The notes under the pieces: generated by a model
Told to the model about the DNA's origin: nothing
What the model saw: the letters and a program-made list of their open reading frames with translations, nothing else
The model's database searches: none
NCBI GenBank assembly: GCA_019636275.1
Contig: JAHBXY010000061.1
Coordinates: 1 to 48,458, forward strand
DNA length: 48,458 nt
DNA from: Planctomycetota bacterium
GTDB taxonomy: Bacteria > Planctomycetota > J058
Direction of reading: 5' to 3'
Shown: positions 44,816-48,458 of the stretch, piece by piece
How the letters are laid out: every line of letters begins with the position of its first letter
Position numbering within the stretch: position 1 is the first letter of the stretch
Translations under genes and position numbers: made by a program

Positions 44816-45187
44816 GCCGCCCTCCTGCACCCCCTGACGCAGCACGCGGCGGCCCACCCGGAGCAGGGGCTGACCATGCAGACTTACGTTCGCCGGGTGT
44901 CGGGGAATCCAGACAGGGCGATGTGCGGCCCACCGGACACCCGACGTCTCTCCTCGGGCCCGGCCCGAGGCCCCAACACGATCGAAGACTAGGGGCTCCG
45001 CTGACGACCCTCGGGGACCTCGGGGGCCTCGCCTGCGGTCGGAGCGCAGCAGGAAGCAGGCGCAGGGCGCCGTGGAGGGCCTGACGCAGCTCGAGGCCGC
45101 GCTCGCGGGAGGAGGGCGAGGTCCGCCCCGCCGCGGGATGCGACGTCGCGAGATGCGCCGCGGCGGCTGTGTCAGAATGCCGGCCCG
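44816..45187. other. 372-base divergent spacer before the GTPase cluster
   Basis: No gene is supported. Seen: an 8-base hairpin with a 3-base loop (44952-44959 with 44963-44970), an 8-base inverted repeat with a wide spacer (44894-44901 with 44936-44943), the AGGAGG of the pilin gene, and the CAGAAT box of the GTPase gene. It must hold both promoters. Confidence 0.4.
45173..45178 (+). promoter_or_regulatory. Leaderless-type -10 box of the GTPase cluster
   Basis: CAGAAT lies nine bases before ATG 45188. It is one base from the TANNNT pattern. No Shine-Dalgarno sequence is present. Confidence 0.4.
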
Positions 45188-46201
45188 ATGACCACGCAGG
45201 CCAAGCTCATCTGCCCCACCTGCGGCACGCACTACGGCGAGGCGGGCTGCCCCCACGCGCCCTCGGGCGCCACCCGGGCCGCGGCGCCCCCGGCGCCCCC
45301 GCCGGCCGCGCTGGACGCCCCGGCCACGCCCCGGACGCCGGAGCAGGCGCCCGAGGGCGTCTACGTCGGCGCCGAGGTCGTCCCGCGCGGCGGCTTCAAG
45401 CTCTCGTCGCTGGGCTTCGAGCGCTCGGGCAAGACCACCTACCTGGGCATGCTCTACTTCCTCATCGCCACCGGCCGCCTGCCCGGCTACCGCTTCGCCT
45501 GGAGCGACTCGCTGCGCGACCTCGAGCAGCTCCGCGCGCAGCTCCACCGGCCGGCCAGCCAGGGCGGCCCCACCTTCCCGCCGCGCACCGACACCGACAG
45601 GACGGTGTTCCTGCAGCTCGGCCTGCGTCGCTGGGACGACGACCGCTACGTCGACCTCTACTTCCCCGAGTTCTCGGGCGAGGACGTGGCGCGGATCTGG
45701 ACCGACGGCCAGTTCCCCGAGAACCTGCGCTTCCTGCGGGGCTTCGACGGCTACCTGCTGTTCGTCGACGCCACGGCCAGCTCGGCGCTCGACGTCGGTC
45801 GCCACCTGCGCCTGCTCTCGGGGCTCCTCGAGCTCAAGGGGACGCTCCGCCTGAAGGAGCCGGTGGCGGTGCTCCTCTCCAAGTGGGACCTCGTGGCCGA
45901 CGCCGAGGCCACCACGCCCGAGGCCTTCTTCCGCCAGCGCTTCGGCGGCCTCCACGACGCCATGAAGGGCCAGCTCGAGACCTTCCGCGTGTTCGCCGTG
46001 TCTTCGGTGGGCAAGGTGCGCACGCTCCTCGGTCACGACGGCCTGCCGATCGAGCGCGACGGGGCCGTCCTGCACGTCCCGGCGCCCGAGCGCGTGGCCG
46101 TCGAGGGCGCCGACGACCCCGTGTTCAGCTACCGCCCGCTGAACCTGTCGCGGCCGGTCCTGTGGCTCCTCGAGCACCTGACGGCGGGGGCGCGCGCGTG
46201 A
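45188..46201 (+). CDS. Zinc-ribbon GTPase, first of a double-GTPase pair
   Basis: This 337-residue protein has an N-terminal zinc-binding motif (C9, C12, C21, H23) and a Pro/Ala linker, then a TRAFAC-like GTPase. The P-loop is GFERSGKT at 76-83, a G3-like FPEFSGED at 159-166, and G4 is SKWD at 231-234. LLFVDAT before G4 is typical of this group. It resembles the DO-GTPase1 family, described in predicted NTP-dependent conflict and signalling systems together with DO-GTPase2 and GAP1 proteins. The stop overlaps the next gene (GTGA), so the pair should be made in equal amounts and may act as a heterodimer. Confidence 0.85.
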   Translation: MTTQAKLICPTCGTHYGEAGCPHAPSGATRAAAPPAPPPAALDAPATPRTPEQAPEGVYVGAEVVPRGGFKLSSLGFERSGKTTYLGMLYFLIATGRLPGYRFAWSDSLRDLEQLRAQLHRPASQGGPTFPPRTDTDRTVFLQLGLRRWDDDRYVDLYFPEFSGEDVARIWTDGQFPENLRFLRGFDGYLLFVDATASSALDVGRHLRLLSGLLELKGTLRLKEPVAVLLSKWDLVADAEATTPEAFFRQRFGGLHDAMKGQLETFRVFAVSSVGKVRTLLGHDGLPIERDGAVLHVPAPERVAVEGADDPVFSYRPLNLSRPVLWLLEHLTAGARA

Positions 46202-46947
46202 AGATCGGCACGATCGGCCTGGCCGGCAGCGGCAAGACGACGCTCATCGGCTCGCTCACCCTCGCGCTCCTCCAGGGCGAGGCGTCCTCCGACCTGGCGC
46301 TGTTCAACTTCGACGGCGTCGCGGCGACGCGCGACCTGAGCCAGCACGCCGACACGATCCAGCGGGGCCGCTGGCCCGCGCGCACGGAGCAGAGCAAGGT
46401 CGCCGAGTACGCCATCCGCCTGCGCCGCAAGTCGACGAACACCGTCTTCTCGCTGCGCCTGCCGGAGCTCCCGGGCGAGCTCCTCGAGGAGGTCTGGCGC
46501 ACCGACCGCATCCCCGCGCCGCTCACCTTCCTCACCGACTACGACGGCTACCTGCTGCTCGTCGACGCCACGCTCGACGAGCCCGAGCGCGCCGCCGCCC
46601 AGCACGTGCACCTGCTCCAGGGGATCAAGCGCGCCCGGGGCCACGCGCCCTCGGCCTACGCGCCCGAGCCGCTCGGCCTCGTGCTCACCAAGTGGGACGC
46701 CCTGCCGCCCGAGGAGCAGGCGCTCGGGCCCGACGGCCTCGCCGCCGAGCACATGCCCATGCTCGTTGACTTCATCGCCTCGAACTTCACCCTCCGGCGC
46801 GTCTTCGCCGCGTCGGCCGTGGGCGCCGTCGACGCGGCCGGCCAGCCGCTCCTCCAGGGCGGCCGGATCGTGCCCCGCGGGATCTTCGAGCCGCTCGAGT
46901 GGATCACCGGCCAGGTCGCCCGGGCTGCCCCGGCGGCCCTGGGCTGA
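46198..46947 (+). CDS. Small GTPase, second of a double-GTPase pair
   Basis: This protein of 249 residues starts at GTG 46198 (GTGA overlap). The P-loop GLAGSGKT is at 7-14, a G3-like LPELPGELLEE begins at 88, and G4 TKWD is at 164-167. LLLVDATLDEPE precedes G4 as in its partner, so the two are homologous. It has no zinc ribbon and starts right at the GTPase core. It fits DO-GTPase2 of double-GTPase systems. The next gene begins seven bases after the stop. Confidence 0.85.
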   Translation: MKIGTIGLAGSGKTTLIGSLTLALLQGEASSDLALFNFDGVAATRDLSQHADTIQRGRWPARTEQSKVAEYAIRLRRKSTNTVFSLRLPELPGELLEEVWRTDRIPAPLTFLTDYDGYLLLVDATLDEPERAAAQHVHLLQGIKRARGHAPSAYAPEPLGLVLTKWDALPPEEQALGPDGLAAEHMPMLVDFIASNFTLRRVFAASAVGAVDAAGQPLLQGGRIVPRGIFEPLEWITGQVARAAPAALG

Positions 46948-46954
46948 GCCGACG

Positions 46955-48458
46955 GTGCGCGTCGCCTGCCAGCGCCTCGTCCACCGCTACGTCGGCCGCG
47001 AGCGCGGCGGCCACCGCGCGGTCGGCTGGTCGGCCGAGCCCCCGCGCGAGCTCGAGCAGCTCGTGCAGCGCCGCTCCGACCTCGCCGGCGAGGACCTGGG
47101 CGCCCCCGTCCCGCCGTACGTCGCGGGCTACCCGCTGCCCGACGGGCGCTACGCCCTGGCGCGCACGACCTACCTGGCCCAGGCCGACTGCCTCGGCGCC
47201 GTGCGCACCGAGACGCTCCTCGTCGAGGCCGACGACCAGCGCGCGCTGGCCACCCCGCTCGACCTGCTCCCCGCGCTCGAGGCGCTGCCGCCGGTCGACC
47301 TCGCGGCCGAGCTGAAGGCCTTCGAGCGCGAGCGCGCGCCGGCCCTCCTCGCCCCGCTGACGTTCGAGCTCCCGCCGCCGCCGCCGCCCGCCCGGGACCT
47401 GGCCGCCCTGCGCGCGCTCGACCCGGCGCTGCTCGCGGCGCTCGTCGACGGCGCCTGCGGGCCGCGCCCGCTGTGCCTCGTGGGCGACCCGGCGCGCGAC
47501 CTGCCGCTCCTGCGGGCGCTCCTCCTCCTCCATCCGCGCGGCGCCGCCTGGCGGGCGGGCCTGTGCGGGCAGGCGCTCTCGCCGCGCCCGTGGGCCGCCC
47601 TGCAGCTCGCGCCGCGGGCGGCGGCGGACCGCTTCGCCCTGCGCGCGGCGCGGGACGGCGACGTGGCGCTGGTCGACCTCGCCGCCGGGCAGGCGCGCAA
47701 CGTCGAGCCGGCGCCGGCCGCGGCGGCGCTCCTCGACCTGCTCGCCCGGCAGGCCTGGGGCGAGCTCGACGACCTCGCGCGCCGCGCCGGCGCCTGCCCG
47801 GCCTACGTCGGCCCGGCCGACCTCGCCGCCCAGCTCCGCTTCGAGGCGCTGGCGTCGGCGCCGCGCCGCGCGCCCGAGGAGCAGGTCGAGCTCGCCAACC
47901 ACCTGCGCGCCCGCGGCGCGCCCGAGGCCGAGGTGGCGGCGCCCTTCCGCGCCCTGCTCGAGGACCCGCCCGAGGGGCGGCTCGTGTGGCTCGTCAACGT
48001 CGTGCAGGCCGGCTGGCTCTCCTACCGGCGCGCGCATCCCGACGCCCCCGACGACGCGCCCGCGGCGGTCGAGGCGCTCCTGCGTCGCGCGCTCGCCGCG
48101 CAGCGCTTCGACCTGGTCGTCGGCTTCCTCGAGCGCTGCGGCCCGCTCTACCCGGGCCCGCGCGCCGCCGTCGAGGAGGCCGCCCTCGACCTGGCCCTGG
48201 GCGACGCCCCGCTCGAGCCGGCCGCCCTGCCCGCCCTGGCCGACCTGCTCGCCCTCGCCGCCGCCCGCGCGCCGGCCCGGGCGACGCTCGCCCTGGCCGC
48301 GCGCGCGCCCGCGATGCTCTCCCGCGTCGAGGCGGCCCTCGCGGCCCACCCGGTCGACGACCCCGCCCTGCGCCGGCGCGCGAGCCTGGCCGTCGTCGAG
48401 GGCGCCGCCACGGCCGGCGCCCCGGACGTCGCCGCGCGCGAGGTCGAGCGCGCCGCCG
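46955..48458 (+). CDS. GTPase-associated protein 1-like (3' end outside window)
   Basis: The frame begins at GTG 46955 and is open for 501 codons to the window end. There is no early ATG, but the reading is supported by codon bias and spacing. The N-terminus (VRVACQRLVHRYVGRERGG, then GYPLPDGRYALARTTY and TETLLVE) matches the kind of beta domain I know from GAP1 proteins of double-GTPase systems, which also share the 'question-answering' GY then YALART pattern. After about residue 120 the protein is Ala/Leu-rich helices with Pro linkers. GAP1 is thought to bridge GTPases to effectors. The assignment rests mainly on gene order. Confidence 0.7.
   Translation, partial: MRVACQRLVHRYVGRERGGHRAVGWSAEPPRELEQLVQRRSDLAGEDLGAPVPPYVAGYPLPDGRYALARTTYLAQADCLGAVRTETLLVEADDQRALATPLDLLPALEALPPVDLAAELKAFERERAPALLAPLTFELPPPPPPARDLAALRALDPALLAALVDGACGPRPLCLVGDPARDLPLLRALLLLHPRGAAWRAGLCGQALSPRPWAALQLAPRAAADRFALRAARDGDVALVDLAAGQARNVEPAPAAAALLDLLARQAWGELDDLARRAGACPAYVGPADLAAQLRFEALASAPRRAPEEQVELANHLRARGAPEAEVAAPFRALLEDPPEGRLVWLVNVVQAGWLSYRRAHPDAPDDAPAAVEALLRRALAAQRFDLVVGFLERCGPLYPGPRAAVEEAALDLALGDAPLEPAALPALADLLALAAARAPARATLALAARAPAMLSRVEAALAAHPVDDPALRRRASLAVVEGAATAGAPDVAAREVERAA

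Overview
This is a very G+C-rich chromosomal window (about three quarters G+C by eye, nearly every codon ending in G or C, many GTG and one TTG start). No rRNA, tRNA, phage genes, transposase or CRISPR array was seen. Ser/Thr kinase signalling with three FHA proteins, a kinase fused to a formylglycine-enzyme-like fold, NtrC-type control, type IV minor pilins and a double-GTPase cluster suggest a large-genome environmental bacterium. Planctomycetota or Myxococcota fit best, but no marker gene here settles the phylum.

Layout. 1-6741: three overlapping genes (first cut by the window edge) for a modular cell-wall-directed protein with OmpA-like, papain-like and peptidoglycan-binding parts, plus two unknown companions. 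6989-8826: an FHA protein and a short-chain dehydrogenase. 8830-13085: an NtrC-type response regulator, glycogen synthase glgA, and a divergent RIC-like di-iron repair protein with a small overlapping gene. 13186-20745: a minus-strand block with a possible amidase, a zinc-ribbon protein with tandem Ig-like modules, a lipoprotein, an FHA/coiled-coil/dead-protease membrane protein and an FHA/coiled-coil protein. 20936-25681: a sensor histidine kinase, two lipoproteins and rqcH. 25909-33340: ndk, a membrane spermidine-synthase-like protein, an ABC exporter with a coupled 215-residue unknown, and a SirB1-family protein. 33659-41239: malQ, the kinase fusion, a frameshifted lipoprotein gene, a semialdehyde dehydrogenase and a GMC oxidoreductase. 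41209-44815: a minor-pilin operon ending in a HEAT-repeat protein. 45188-48458: two small GTPases and the start of a GTPase-associated protein, the likely conflict or signalling system of the window, running off the right edge.

Three patterns cut across the annotation. First, at least seven leading genes carry a TANNNT hexamer 6-8 bases before the start codon, with an eighth CANNNT case at 9, which suggests widespread leaderless transcription. Second, two dispersed non-coding repeat families (A and B) begin at stop codons of unrelated genes. Third, GTGA or ATGA stop/start overlaps couple most operon neighbours.
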